NCBI RefSeq assembly: GCF_014697545.1
Contig: NZ_JACJSA010000008.1
Span: forward strand, 186,001-250,000
Length of the DNA: 64,000 bases
Direction: 5' to 3'
From: Oscillatoria sp. FACHB-1407
GTDB taxonomy: Bacteria > Cyanobacteriota > Cyanobacteriia > Elainellales > Elainellaceae
Shown here: piece after piece, positions 52,666-61,517 of the stretch
Layout of the letters: every line of letters starts with the position of its first letter
Numbering within the stretch: the first letter of the stretch is position 1
Made by a program: the position numbers and the translations under genes
The notes under the pieces: generated by a model
Seen by the model: the letters and a program-made list of their open reading frames with translations, nothing else
What the model was told of the DNA's origin: nothing
The model's database searches: none

Positions 52666-52938
52666 TTAAGCAGGGCGACGAGTCAGCAAGCCCCAGAAGA
52701 AGATCAGCGTAATCGCACCGATGACCGCGAGGGCAATGCTGGGAATGGTGAAAGCACCAACAGTCCCACCGACCGCAATTCCGAGCAAGGCTTTTCCTAA
52801 GTAGCCTCCCAAAATCGCGCCCAAAATGCCTAATCCAGTCGTTGCCCAAATGCCACCCCCCTGCTTGCCGGGGTAAATTAGTTTCGCAACCGCACCTGCA
52901 ACAAAGCCTAATAAAATCCAAGCAACAACTCCGCCCAT
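52666..52938 (-). CDS. GlsB/YeaQ/YmgE-type stress membrane protein
   Basis: 90 residues, three hydrophobic helices. The family pattern is GFVAGAVAKLIYPGKQGGGIWATTGLGILGAILGGYLGKALLG. Members are often called transglycosylase-associated proteins, but the role is a stress-related membrane function of unknown chemistry. Converges with the preceding small gene (12-base gap). Confidence 0.9.
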   Translation of the reverse strand: MGGVVAWILLGFVAGAVAKLIYPGKQGGGIWATTGLGILGAILGGYLGKALLGIAVGGTVGAFTIPSIALAVIGAITLIFFWGLLTRRPA

Positions 52939-53054
52939 TCACTCCTCCCGGAAGGTGATCCAGCGACTGGCTGGATTGTGCGTACACATTACCACTTCAA
53001 CTTAGTAGGATGCCTCTACCCAATGGAGTAGAGGCATACAGGGCTAGAAGAGCA

Positions 53055-53121
53055 GACGCGATGAATCGCGTCTCTCTCGGCAGGACTCCAATTCAATGTC
53101 GTCATGGTTTTGGCGATCGCC
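53055..53121. repeat. 66-bp repeat headed by GACGCGATGAATCGCGTC
   Basis: The second copy of 30758-30824, here in clearly non-coding DNA between the YeaQ-like and AtzE genes. This copy shows that the repeat is not itself coding. Confidence 0.75.
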
Positions 53122-53169
53122 ACAGGTGATGTGATCAGCGATAACCTTACCCCTCTACTCCTCCACTCT

Positions 53170-54582
53170 CTATTCCCCACCTTCTCTTGGTCGAACCACA
53201 GGCGCAGAGATCACACCTTTTTCCTCCAACACCTGGGCTGCCCGCAAAACCAACGCCTCATTATAAGGAGCGGCGATAATCTGCACTCCCAGGGGCAAGC
53301 CACCCGCTTGTTGAATCGGCACAGACACAATCGGCAAGCCAATGAAGGACAACGGTTGAGTAAATAGCCCCAGGTTTGGGCGATTGAGCACTTCAACCCC
53401 ATCGATCACAATCGTTTGTTGACCAATCAACGGAGACGGACAGGGCGTTGTCGGTGCCAGAATCAAATCAACCGTTTGAAATACTTCCCGGACGCGATCG
53501 CGGAACCAGCGACGAAACCGCTGCGCTTGCAAATACCAGGTCGTCGGCACCATAGCTCCCGCTAAAAAGCGATCGCGGGTTGCAGGGTCAAAATCCTGCG
53601 GTCGGGCTTTGAGATTGTCAAAGTGCAGATTGCTCCCCTCACAGGTGGTGATCACATAGGCTGCGGCTCGTGCTCGATGCGCTTCTGGCAGCGTGACTCG
53701 CTGCGTTGCTCCCAGAGCTTGAGCCACCTTTTCAACGGCTGCCCATACCTCTGGTTGTGCGCCTTTCGCAAAGTAATCATCGGCGATCGCAATCCTGAGT
53801 CCCTCAATGCCCTGATGGAGTTGGGGCAAGCAGAAGTCGGGAGAGCGAGTTGTGCAGATCGGATCAAGGGGATCAGCCCCCTGCATCACATCAAAGGACA
53901 ATGCCAGATCGCGCACTGATCGGGCAAAAGGGCCAACGTGATCTAAACTGCCGACAAACAGGCAGACCCCCGCACGAGACAACCGCCCATAGGTCGGCTT
54001 TAACCCTAAAATGCCGCAGAGAGAAGCAGGCACTCGAATTGACCCGTTGGTATCTGACCCCAAGCTGAGCGGCACCAACCCTCCAGCAACCGCAGCGGCA
54101 GATCCCCCTGAGGAGCCTCCGGCAATGCGACTCAAGTCGTGGGGGTTGTGCGTGGGACCGTAGTGGCTGTTTTCCGTCACAAATCCGTAGGCATACTCAT
54201 CCATGTTGAGTGCGCCCACCAGCACCGCCCCTGCCCGTTTGAGGGCAGCCACGACAGTTGCATCCTGGGTTGCAGGGGGGTGTTCTCGATTGATCTTGGA
54301 GCCTGCCAGAGTGGGCAAACCTGCCACATCAAACAGGTTTTTGACCGCAAAGGGAACTCCTGCCAGAGGACCAACCTCCTGCCCTGCGGCGATCGCCCCA
54401 TCTACCCTGACCGCATCTGCGATCGCCTGCTCTGCCAACACATCAGTAAAGCTGTTAAGAGCTTTGTCGTCAGTCGCAATTCGGTCGAGAGAGGCGCGAA
54501 CAATACTTTCAGCACTGACTTCACCCGATCGAACTGCCGTGGCGATCGCGGTGGCATCTGCTTGATCAAACTCTAGCGTCAT
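53170..54582 (-). CDS. AtzE-like amidase (amidase signature family)
   Basis: 470 residues. The Ser-cisSer-Lys triad is visible: Lys in PFAVKNLFDVAG, the cis-Ser in GGSSGGSAAAVA and the nucleophile in SLGSDTNGSIRVPA. The C-terminal part resembles AtzE, the 1-carboxybiuret hydrolase of cyanuric acid breakdown. A small AtzG-like gene immediately upstream (4-base overlap) strengthens this, since AtzE works in complex with AtzG. Non-cyanurate substrates are equally possible in cyanobacteria. Confidence 0.87.
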   Translation of the reverse strand: MTLEFDQADATAIATAVRSGEVSAESIVRASLDRIATDDKALNSFTDVLAEQAIADAVRVDGAIAAGQEVGPLAGVPFAVKNLFDVAGLPTLAGSKINREHPPATQDATVVAALKRAGAVLVGALNMDEYAYGFVTENSHYGPTHNPHDLSRIAGGSSGGSAAAVAGGLVPLSLGSDTNGSIRVPASLCGILGLKPTYGRLSRAGVCLFVGSLDHVGPFARSVRDLALSFDVMQGADPLDPICTTRSPDFCLPQLHQGIEGLRIAIADDYFAKGAQPEVWAAVEKVAQALGATQRVTLPEAHRARAAAYVITTCEGSNLHFDNLKARPQDFDPATRDRFLAGAMVPTTWYLQAQRFRRWFRDRVREVFQTVDLILAPTTPCPSPLIGQQTIVIDGVEVLNRPNLGLFTQPLSFIGLPIVSVPIQQAGGLPLGVQIIAAPYNEALVLRAAQVLEEKGVISAPVVRPREGGE

Positions 54583-54776
54583 GGTTCAAAATCGGGGCGA
54601 AAGGTAGGGGCAACTTCAACGTCAGGTAACGGAAAATCGAGCACGAGTTGGGCGATCGCGGCAGTTCGGGCGACATTATCGACAACACCGGGCTTATACT
54701 CTGGAGCGATCGGCAAATCCAGCACGAGTGCCATTTGTTCGACGTAGCTCTCAAAATTCAGGATCTTTTCTGTCAT
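54579..54776 (-). CDS. AtzG-like (DUF4089) small subunit
   Basis: 65 residues from the ATG at 54776 (MTEKILNFESYVEQMALVLDL). Ends VLDFPLPDVEVAPTFRPDFEP, the PLPDxxExAPxFxP pattern of DUF4089. In the AtzE/AtzG complex this protein buries and stabilises the amidase. Its stop overlaps the amidase start (ATGA). The longest frame uses TTG at 54800. Confidence 0.85.
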   Translation of the reverse strand: MTEKILNFESYVEQMALVLDLPIAPEYKPGVVDNVARTAAIAQLVLDFPLPDVEVAPTFRPDFEP

Positions 54777-54990
54777 ACCGTTTTCAAACGTCTTCTCCAA
54801 ATTCTAGTGGGTCATGGCATCCATTCTTTGCAAATCTGCATTGGCGATCGCTTCATTCCACAGGACATTTCCTCAATCTCGCACTGAAACTTTTGTAAAA
54901 ACGTGTTCTTTTTTACTTAAAGCAGGCATTAGCTAATCGTCCTAAAATTGAAACACTGATAATTTCGTCCCATACAATTTGGATTTTGAA

Positions 54991-55740
54991 ATGGAATCAT
55001 TTCTGCTAATAGCCAGCATTATTTTGTTAGTGACAACCGGGTTTTATGCCTGGTTCACTTACAACATCTTGAAGGAACTGCGTCAAGAAAATAACCTGTA
55101 TAGAAACCTCATTGAAAAACAGTTAAGACTATCAACTGTTCCTCATATTCACTGCGATATGAAGCCTGATTTTCAGGCAAATAATGTCAAGTTAGAACTT
55201 TATAACTTAGGAAATGTTCCGGCATACGATCTCCAAGTTTGTGTGATCGGAGCTTACACCGAAGAGAATATGGATATTCCTACCTTCATGCGAACGTTTA
55301 TCCAACCCCGATTTCGCAAATATCCACTCCAGGTTGATAAGGTTGGTTACTACGGTATTCGCAGCAGTATGCGTCATCCATTACTGCCGTTTCAACAGCG
55401 ATTAGCACTGCCTTTAAACCTACCTGCCCCTCCAGTTGATGTCTATGCTTTGCTGCAATATCGAGAGATTTCGGGTGGCAATTATTATCAGGTTTATTGC
55501 TTTTCAGACTTAGATGAGCAGGGCAATTACAAAGCAAATATTCTGGAACCCTCAAAACAGGAACCTCTAGAACGATTTCACTTTTATGACACGGATGATA
55601 TCAACCTTGCAACGAATGAAAAAGTCTTACCGTATCATGTGCGAGACTTTATTGATTTGTGGAACCATTCTCTCTCGTATCGTTTGACGATCTTTTTTGC
55701 AGGGGAAACAACCAATCCTCAGGAGGCTAGCGGAACCTGA
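54991..55740 (+). CDS. Membrane-anchored hypothetical protein
   Basis: 249 residues from the ATG at 54991. One N-terminal transmembrane helix (LLIASIILLVTTGFYAWFTYNIL), then a soluble domain with alternating strands. Not recognised. The pattern, helix plus a beta-rich domain with YNLGNVPAYDLQV, resembles small bacterial proteins of unknown function. The longest frame starts with TTG at 54979. The gene is somewhat AT-rich compared with its neighbours. Confidence 0.65.
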   Translation: MESFLLIASIILLVTTGFYAWFTYNILKELRQENNLYRNLIEKQLRLSTVPHIHCDMKPDFQANNVKLELYNLGNVPAYDLQVCVIGAYTEENMDIPTFMRTFIQPRFRKYPLQVDKVGYYGIRSSMRHPLLPFQQRLALPLNLPAPPVDVYALLQYREISGGNYYQVYCFSDLDEQGNYKANILEPSKQEPLERFHFYDTDDINLATNEKVLPYHVRDFIDLWNHSLSYRLTIFFAGETTNPQEASGT

Positions 55741-55775
55741 GCGATTGCAATATTTTATAGCTTTGGTCAGAAAGC

Positions 55776-55836
55776 TTAAGACAACGGCAACGGCTCAAGC
55801 CCTAATTCTGGGGAGGCTGCCTGACTCGCCTCCGCC
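55776..55836. repeat. Repeat shared with 58253-58313
   Basis: CTTAAGACAACGGCAACGG and later parts match CTTAGGACAATGGCAATGG at 58251 onward over about 60 bases with scattered differences. Flanked by TATAGC at 55757 and GCTATA at 55854-55859, so it may be the interior of a TATAGC-ended element. Confidence 0.5.
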
Positions 55837-55863
55837 GCATCGAATGTGGCTATGGCTATAGAT

Positions 55864-55921
55864 GACGGATTTTAGATTTTGGATTCTGACTTCAATCTAA
55901 AATCCGAGATCTAAAATCCAG
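55864..55921. repeat. GGATTTTA heptads and inverse copies
   Basis: GATTTTAGATTTTGGATTC is followed by ATCTAAAATCC repeats in opposite sense, forming a hairpin about 60 bases long. Same heptad type as the rtcA leader. Confidence 0.7.
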
Positions 55922-55933
55922 AATGGGTTGTCC

Positions 55934-56380
55934 CTAGTCTGCCTGGCGTTCCACCAGGGCTTCCATGGTGCTGCTGAGATAGTGCCCTGACATCACACTG
56001 CTGGACAGGCAATATTTGTTCTCACCCAACTGGTGCAGAGTTTCAAAGCCACTTCGACGTTGGCGATCGCCCAGTACCCAGTAGCGTTGCACAATAGATT
56101 CGGGAGCAATCCAGCCTTCGCCTTCCACCCGCCCCAGTTGGCTATGTTGCAGCACAAAGGTATATTGTCGTTCGCCTCCATTAAAGCGACCCCGATATTG
56201 GAAGGCAATTTCTTCCCGCTCGGTGCCAGGAAACATCAGCTTTGTCACCATGGTGTACCAATTGTCACGACTCCAGGCAATTAAAATTGCCCCTTTGACC
56301 GCAATTGGCATTGCATCCCGGTCGAGCCAGCTTCCTTGAAGTGTCCAACGTCCTGCTTCCAGCAAAAAAGTGTGAGACAC
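55934..56380 (-). CDS. Conserved cyanobacterial hypothetical protein
   Basis: 148 residues, a beta-rich soluble protein (WTLQGSWLDRDAMPIAVKGAILIAW, GERQYTFVLQHSQLGRVEGEG). It resembles lipocalin-like or heme-domain folds in pattern only. No named family recognised. Four bases separate it from the anmK stop, so they may share a transcript. Confidence 0.7.
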   Translation of the reverse strand: MSHTFLLEAGRWTLQGSWLDRDAMPIAVKGAILIAWSRDNWYTMVTKLMFPGTEREEIAFQYRGRFNGGERQYTFVLQHSQLGRVEGEGWIAPESIVQRYWVLGDRQRRSGFETLHQLGENKYCLSSSVMSGHYLSSTMEALVERQAD

Positions 56381-56384
56381 AGTA

Positions 56385-57635
56385 CTAATCCTCGTACGTT
56401 TGTCCTGGGTGGTGTTCGTGCTGTCCTGAATGGCAATTCATGTTACCACGCAGGCTTTGTTGCACCAGGTGAATTTCCCCTAGAGTTACCGCTTTCTTTG
56501 CCCCAGTCACCTCCGGGAGATTACCGGGAATGTCCTGCATCCGCCAATATGCCAACACTGCAAAGGCGATCGCTTCTTTAAAGTCTGCATTCAAGCCCAC
56601 ATCATCGGTTGTGCAGACAGGAATTAACTCCAGATTAGCTTGTATTCGCTGTTTCAAATAGAGATTATGACTGCCGCCCCCACAAATCAAGACCTGATCG
56701 GGCAACTTCGGCAAAAATTGATAATAGCTTTGAGCAATTGAAGCCGCTGTTAACTCCGTCAGAGTTGCCAGAATATCCGCCGGAGAAAGGTTGTAACTCG
56801 CTGCATCACGCAGGCATTGATGGAAGTAATCGAGGCTAAACAGTTCTCGTCCTGTCGATTTAGGAGGTGGTATTTGGAAGAAGTCTTGCTGCAACCATTG
56901 CTGCACGAGCGGTTGACAGGGGATGCCGCTGGCTGCCCAGGCTCCATCCTGATCGTAGGTCTGCGCTCCGTTGGAGAGATGTTGCACTGCCAGATCCAAT
57001 AGCGTGTTTCCCGGTCCGGTGTCCCAACCCAGGATTGAGGGAGTTTGAACAGCCGACTGGGGTGCATTGCGGGCAGGCAAGTAAGTGACGTTGCCGATAC
57101 CGCCGATATTTTGCACACACCGATCGAGCGTGTCATGTCCTAACACCCACTTATCTAGCGCAGACACCAGTGGAGCACCCTGCCCACCAGCAGCAATGTC
57201 AGCCACCCGAAAATTGCTGACGGTGGTGATCCCGGTGCGATGGGCGATCGCCTCTCCCCGTCCCAGTTGCAGGCTGTAGCCCAGCGTCTCCACCACGTTA
57301 TCGGCATAGCGGCTTGTCGCGGGAGGTCGATGATAGACCGTTTGCCCATGAGAGCCGATCAGTTCAGCGGTTGGGTGCCCTTGCTGAATGGCGATCGCAG
57401 CTTGAGCGAATTGTTCTGCGATCGCATCATCCAGCGCAGCAAACTCTGCCATGGAGAGGGATCCGTCGGCAATCACGGACACAATGCGCGATCGCAACTC
57501 TGGCGGATAGGGATAGGTTGCACCCGCCACCAACTCCACGCGCAGATCGGTCGTTGTGCCAGAGAGCCTGACCAGAGCAGCATCAATCCCATCTACCGAC
57601 GTACCACTAATTAAACCGATGACTAACATGGGCAA
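56385..57635 (-). CDS. anmK: Anhydro-N-acetylmuramic acid kinase
   Basis: Converts 1,6-anhydro-MurNAc to MurNAc-6-phosphate in peptidoglycan recycling. ASKHA-fold signatures: [16 protein letters not shown] at the start, GSHGQTVYH, catalytic-site [30 protein letters not shown] and LICGGGSHN. 416 residues, with about 30 non-conserved residues at the C-terminus ([19 protein letters not shown]). No MurQ-like gene is nearby. Confidence 0.93.
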   Translation of the reverse strand: MPMLVIGLISGTSVDGIDAALVRLSGTTTDLRVELVAGATYPYPPELRSRIVSVIADGSLSMAEFAALDDAIAEQFAQAAIAIQQGHPTAELIGSHGQTVYHRPPATSRYADNVVETLGYSLQLGRGEAIAHRTGITTVSNFRVADIAAGGQGAPLVSALDKWVLGHDTLDRCVQNIGGIGNVTYLPARNAPQSAVQTPSILGWDTGPGNTLLDLAVQHLSNGAQTYDQDGAWAASGIPCQPLVQQWLQQDFFQIPPPKSTGRELFSLDYFHQCLRDAASYNLSPADILATLTELTAASIAQSYYQFLPKLPDQVLICGGGSHNLYLKQRIQANLELIPVCTTDDVGLNADFKEAIAFAVLAYWRMQDIPGNLPEVTGAKKAVTLGEIHLVQQSLRGNMNCHSGQHEHHPGQTYED

Positions 57636-57709
57636 GAAATGTGAGGAACTGAGATCCCATGCTAAAGGAGAAAGGGTTCATTCAGTAGAGAGTAAAAGGG
57701 TTAGATATT

Positions 57710-57874
57710 TAACCTGAGTTTGGGATAAGGATCTTGGCGGTTAAAACCGCGCTACAAGCGCAAAACCGACCTGCATCAGTTCGGCAAACCTTGACCTTCT
57801 GTAGTCCGTGCAGGCGGACTTCGCTCCCATAGCCACGAATTGATTCGCCAGGTGTTTAACCCGAATTGACGTTA
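57710..57874. mobile_element. MITE-like element, family A copy 3
   Basis: 165 bases. Left end TAACCTGAGTTTGGGATAA, right end (complement) TAACGTCAATTCGGGTTAA. Interior hairpins are conserved with the 1322 and 25790 copies. Confidence 0.75.
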
Positions 57875-57897
57875 TTTAGCCAGCAAGCTTAGGAGAT

Positions 57898-58011
57898 AGG
57901 ACTTACGCACTTGAGGCCTAAAACTTCGATCCCCCCTAGCCCCCCTTAAAAAGGGGGAATTCCGGAAGCCCCCTTCTAAGGGGGTTTGGGGGATCTAACT
58001 GCGTAAGTCCT
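57898..58011. mobile_element. 114-bp element with perfect AGGACTTACGCA inverted ends
   Basis: Terminal repeats AGGACTTACGCA (57898) and TGCGTAAGTCCT (ending 58011) are perfect over 12 bases. The interior is a large C/G-rich hairpin: CCCCCTTAAAAAGGGGG and CCCCCTTCTAAGGGGG. No clear target duplication and no coding capacity. Single copy in the window. Confidence 0.75.
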
Positions 58012-58051
58012 GGAAGATTTCTGAGAAAGAATCTACCCGTCGTTTTTTTGG

Positions 58052-58079
58052 TAGGGGCGTTTCGCGAAACGCCCTTACA
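58052..58079. repeat. GTAGGGGCGTTTCGCGAAACGCCC hairpin
   Basis: A near-perfect palindrome (GGGGCGTTTCGCGAAACGCCC core). The same core occurs within 19125-19222, 25691-25788 and 37719-37819. Remaining DNA of the 57636-58363 gap: a repeat copy at 58253-58313 and no recognised gene. Confidence 0.75.
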
Positions 58080-58363
58080 GGTATTTTGTTTCCTGGAAAT
58101 CCCCTTAGGATCGCGAATTTATTGAGGTGTAATTCCTGGCGTAGGGGGGTGGCATTCGGTCAAAAGCCTTTGCCATCGTTTCAGAACCCTCTGCCGAATG
58201 CCGCGCCCGTACAGGGGGTTGCCGTTTTTCAGGTTATTTAATTCACGATCCTTAGGACAATGGCAATGGGTCAAACCCGGATTCCAGGGGAGCTTTCCGA
58301 CTCCTCCACCCTCCCACTCCCCGGTAAACTCAAAGATGACGTATCGCAGTCTTTTTTAACCGC

Positions 58364-59218
58364 ATGACATCAACCCTACAGCAACAGATCCGCGACTTTT
58401 ACGATGCCTCATCCGGGCTATGGGAACAGATCTGGGGTGAGCATATGCACCACGGATATTACGGAGTTGATGGGCGCGATCGCAAAGAGCGACGACAGGC
58501 GCAGATCGACCTGATTGAGGAATTGCTGGCATGGGGTGGAGTGCAACAGGCAAGCCGCATTCTCGATGTGGGCTGTGGCATTGGGGGCAGTTCCCTTTAT
58601 TTAGCTGATCGGTTCAACGCCGATGTCACGGGCATCACCCTCAGCCCGGTGCAAGCCCAACGCGCCACGGAACGGGCACAAGCTGCCGGATTGAGCCAAC
58701 GTACCCGATTTCAAGTGGCAGATGCGCTGGAGATGCCCTTTCCAGATCAGTCCTTTGACCTGATTTGGTCGCTGGAGAGTGGCGAACACATGCCCGATAA
58801 AGTGAAGTTTTTAGCGGAGTGCGATCGCGTCTTGAAGCCTGGAGGGCTGCTGTTAATAGCAACCTGGTGTCATCGCCCGACAACGCCTCCGGCCGCACCA
58901 CTCACTGCCGATGAGCAGCAACATCTGGCTGACATTTATCGGGTCTACTGCCTGCCCTACGTCATTTCGCTGCCAGAGTATGAGGCGATCGCCCACCAAC
59001 TGTCGCTGCAAAACATTCGCACCGATGACTGGTCAACGGCTGTCGCCCCCTTCTGGAATGTTGTGATCGACTCTGCCATTACTCCAAGAGCAATATTTGG
59101 TTTGCTGCAATCGGGTTGGACGACGATTCAAGCGGCACTGTCTCTGGGCTTGATGCAACGGGGCTATCAACGGGGTTTAATTCGCTTTGGGGTGTTGAGC
59201 GGCATCAAACCAGACTAG
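58364..59218 (+). CDS. Methyltransferase, tocopherol O-methyltransferase-like
   Basis: 284 residues, SAM-dependent. The SAM-binding motif I is LDVGCGIGGSS, motif post-I is in ADVTGITLSPVQAQRA, and SLESGEHMPDK is motif II. The N-terminus (IRDFYDASSGLWEQIWGEHMHHGYY) and the SLPEYEAIAHQL and WTTIQAALSLGLMQRGYQRGLIRFG ends resemble cyanobacterial gamma-tocopherol methyltransferase, which acts on thylakoid lipids. Related methyltransferases of other quinone pathways share this look, hence no symbol. Confidence 0.83.
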   Translation: MTSTLQQQIRDFYDASSGLWEQIWGEHMHHGYYGVDGRDRKERRQAQIDLIEELLAWGGVQQASRILDVGCGIGGSSLYLADRFNADVTGITLSPVQAQRATERAQAAGLSQRTRFQVADALEMPFPDQSFDLIWSLESGEHMPDKVKFLAECDRVLKPGGLLLIATWCHRPTTPPAAPLTADEQQHLADIYRVYCLPYVISLPEYEAIAHQLSLQNIRTDDWSTAVAPFWNVVIDSAITPRAIFGLLQSGWTTIQAALSLGLMQRGYQRGLIRFGVLSGIKPD

Positions 59219-59278
59219 CCTCTGGGCAGAGGCTTATCCCTTGAGCCAAGATAGGGGCAGTTTAGCCACACCAGGACG

Positions 59279-61300
59279 ATGCCCCAATTCCCATCCCTGC
59301 GCTATCTGCTCCTCGCAGTTTTGATGATGGTTGCCGTTGTCGGATGCAATTTGGCAAGCGGGCCTCCCTTTCCCACCTCGTCTGCCCGTCCAACACCGGA
59401 AGTCCAACAGAGCGATACCCCAAACCAGGCGATCGCCGCTGTTGATTCGACGGGTGGGCAAGCGGGCATCTTCACCGATCCAGCGGGTTTGATTCGGGTG
59501 GAGCCATTGCCCATCGACCCTGCCCTGCGCAACGAGTGGACTCCTGAATTGGAGGAGGGCTTCTGGCAACGGGCAAATCAAGTCATTCAACACTTTGCTA
59601 ACCGGGGCTACGGCAATACACACGGAGAGAACGAGAAGCGATCGTATCCCTTTGCGATGTATGACTTTTTAGCAGGGAACCGCGAACAGGCGTTGGAATT
59701 TTTGCAAAGTGAGGACAACCAGGGAGAGGAGCACGAACACACCGAAGGAATTGACTACTACTTCTCCTTTACGCTGAAGGGACAAATTCGCAAATATTTC
59801 TTCTTTGGGCAGTGGCTCGATCCCGATTACCGGGAACGCATGTTTGCAGGGGCAAAACGCTGGACAGCCGAAGACCCCACTACTCGTCCCCACCCGCTCT
59901 ATGGCGAGGGTAGTGGCGAAGGCAACGAGTGGACCGTGCAACGACGGGGCTATTGGGTCGATCGCCGCAACACAGACAACCTGCGAGCCATGCGAGAGGT
60001 CGCCGTTTATCTAATGGCAGAAGAAACGGGCAATGAAGCCACACGCGATCGCTACAAAGAAAAGCTACAACGCTATGTCTGGGCACTCTACAACATCGGC
60101 ATGGGCGAGTGGGATTCAGAAACCTATCATGGACATACCTTTGCGGCGTATCTCAATCTCTATGACTTTGCCAAAGATCCAGAGGTAAAACGCCTGGGTA
60201 AAGCGGCTCTCGATTGGCTCTCGGCTTCCGCTGCATTGAAGTATTATCACGGCGGTTGGGGCGCACCCAGCAAACGAGATGATGGTGGCGGAAATGTAGT
60301 GCTGCAAGCAGACGCCGCCCGTTTCTTCTGGATTTATTTTGGTGACACGCCTGCCCCCAACGAATCGCCAGAACGAGACATCATTCATGCCATCACCAGT
60401 GCCTATCGTCCGCCACTGGCAGTCATGGCGTTAGCTCATAAACAGTTCGATCGCCCGGTGGAATTGATCAATACCAAACCCACCTACGAGAACTGGAAAC
60501 CCGGCGGTGAGGATGCCCCCGTTTATTGGGAGACACTGTTTTTGGGGCATACCTACCAGATGGGCAGCGTCGTCTCCTCCTTTGCTGATGGGGATGTTGG
60601 TTCATTCAGGCTCATGGCAGACAACAGCGATCGCGGTGTTGATTGCTTTGTGGTCAATACTGGCGATGAGTGGGTTGAGTCTGGCAAACGCGAAGGCGAT
60701 CAGATTGGGCAATTCCGCAACTCCCTGATCTGGCTCAGCCCTGCGGTGGGTCAACCCTTTGCCTTTCAACTTCCCAAAACGGCTCAGACCGAAATTGACA
60801 GTGATATCTGGTTCTTTCAACTGGAGGACACCTGGTTAGCCCTGCATCCGATTAACCTTCAGCCCTATCAATCGGTCGAACCCAATGAAGACCAGCAGGA
60901 AGACTATCCCAACGAGCAGGGGTTGAAATCTAGAGCACAGGGCAATGGCTATGCCGGGTTTGTCTTAGAAGTGGGAGAACCTCAATCTCATCGCAGTTAT
61001 GCCGACTTTAAGCGATCGATTAAAAACCGCAGTCGCCTCAATTTGAGTGCCCTCAATCAAGGAAACGTGACTTACACCAACAGCACTAGGGAAACATTAG
61101 AGCTAACCTACAACCGGGAAAATGACTTGCCTACCGTGACTCGCAATGGCGATCGCTACGATTGGGCATCTCACTATGACCTGTATCGTCCAACCGAAGG
61201 AGACCTCATTTCACTGGGCTGGAAACAGGGCACCTTGCGCGTCAACACGGGTGGACACCGCTTTGAAACCACAGTCGGGGGCGATCGTCTGGTTCGCTAA
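59279..61300 (+). CDS. Large lipoprotein of unknown function
   Basis: 673 residues. A lipoprotein signal (LLLAVLMMVAVVGC, lipobox cysteine 23), then a disordered linker. The body (about 85-670) has an alpha/alpha-barrel look at first (WQRANQVIQHFANRGYGNTHGENEKRSYPFAMYDFLAG; WDSETYHGHTFAAYLNLYDFAKDPEVKRLGKAALDWLSA), then beta-rich DNA-encoded segments, reminiscent of toroid-fold polysaccharide lyases such as heparinase II/alginate-lyase types. No catalytic residues could be assigned. Not recognised as a named family. Confidence 0.8.
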   Translation: MPQFPSLRYLLLAVLMMVAVVGCNLASGPPFPTSSARPTPEVQQSDTPNQAIAAVDSTGGQAGIFTDPAGLIRVEPLPIDPALRNEWTPELEEGFWQRANQVIQHFANRGYGNTHGENEKRSYPFAMYDFLAGNREQALEFLQSEDNQGEEHEHTEGIDYYFSFTLKGQIRKYFFFGQWLDPDYRERMFAGAKRWTAEDPTTRPHPLYGEGSGEGNEWTVQRRGYWVDRRNTDNLRAMREVAVYLMAEETGNEATRDRYKEKLQRYVWALYNIGMGEWDSETYHGHTFAAYLNLYDFAKDPEVKRLGKAALDWLSASAALKYYHGGWGAPSKRDDGGGNVVLQADAARFFWIYFGDTPAPNESPERDIIHAITSAYRPPLAVMALAHKQFDRPVELINTKPTYENWKPGGEDAPVYWETLFLGHTYQMGSVVSSFADGDVGSFRLMADNSDRGVDCFVVNTGDEWVESGKREGDQIGQFRNSLIWLSPAVGQPFAFQLPKTAQTEIDSDIWFFQLEDTWLALHPINLQPYQSVEPNEDQQEDYPNEQGLKSRAQGNGYAGFVLEVGEPQSHRSYADFKRSIKNRSRLNLSALNQGNVTYTNSTRETLELTYNRENDLPTVTRNGDRYDWASHYDLYRPTEGDLISLGWKQGTLRVNTGGHRFETTVGGDRLVR

Positions 61301-61473
61301 CGGCGGCAGAACGGCTTCTGGCTTGAACCTCTAGACTCCGGGCTTCTTTGGGTGAGAGCAGAAATCTCTGTCATTCCTTAAAGGAAGCCGGGGATTGAAT
61401 GGCAACCCACTATACTGGCGAATATATTCCTGCCAAGATAATTAATCTCCTGAGAGATCATCCTCCTCGTACA

Positions 61474-61491
61474 GACGCGATTAATCGCGTC
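61474..61491. repeat. GACGCGATTAATCGCGTC palindrome before the TIR gene
   Basis: A perfect 18-base palindrome, 26 bases upstream of the TIR-STAND start codon. The same sequence recurs in the coding linker of that gene (62109-62126). Confidence 0.8.
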
Positions 61492-61517
61492 TCTGCAAAC
61501 TCTTTCTGCCCTTTTCC

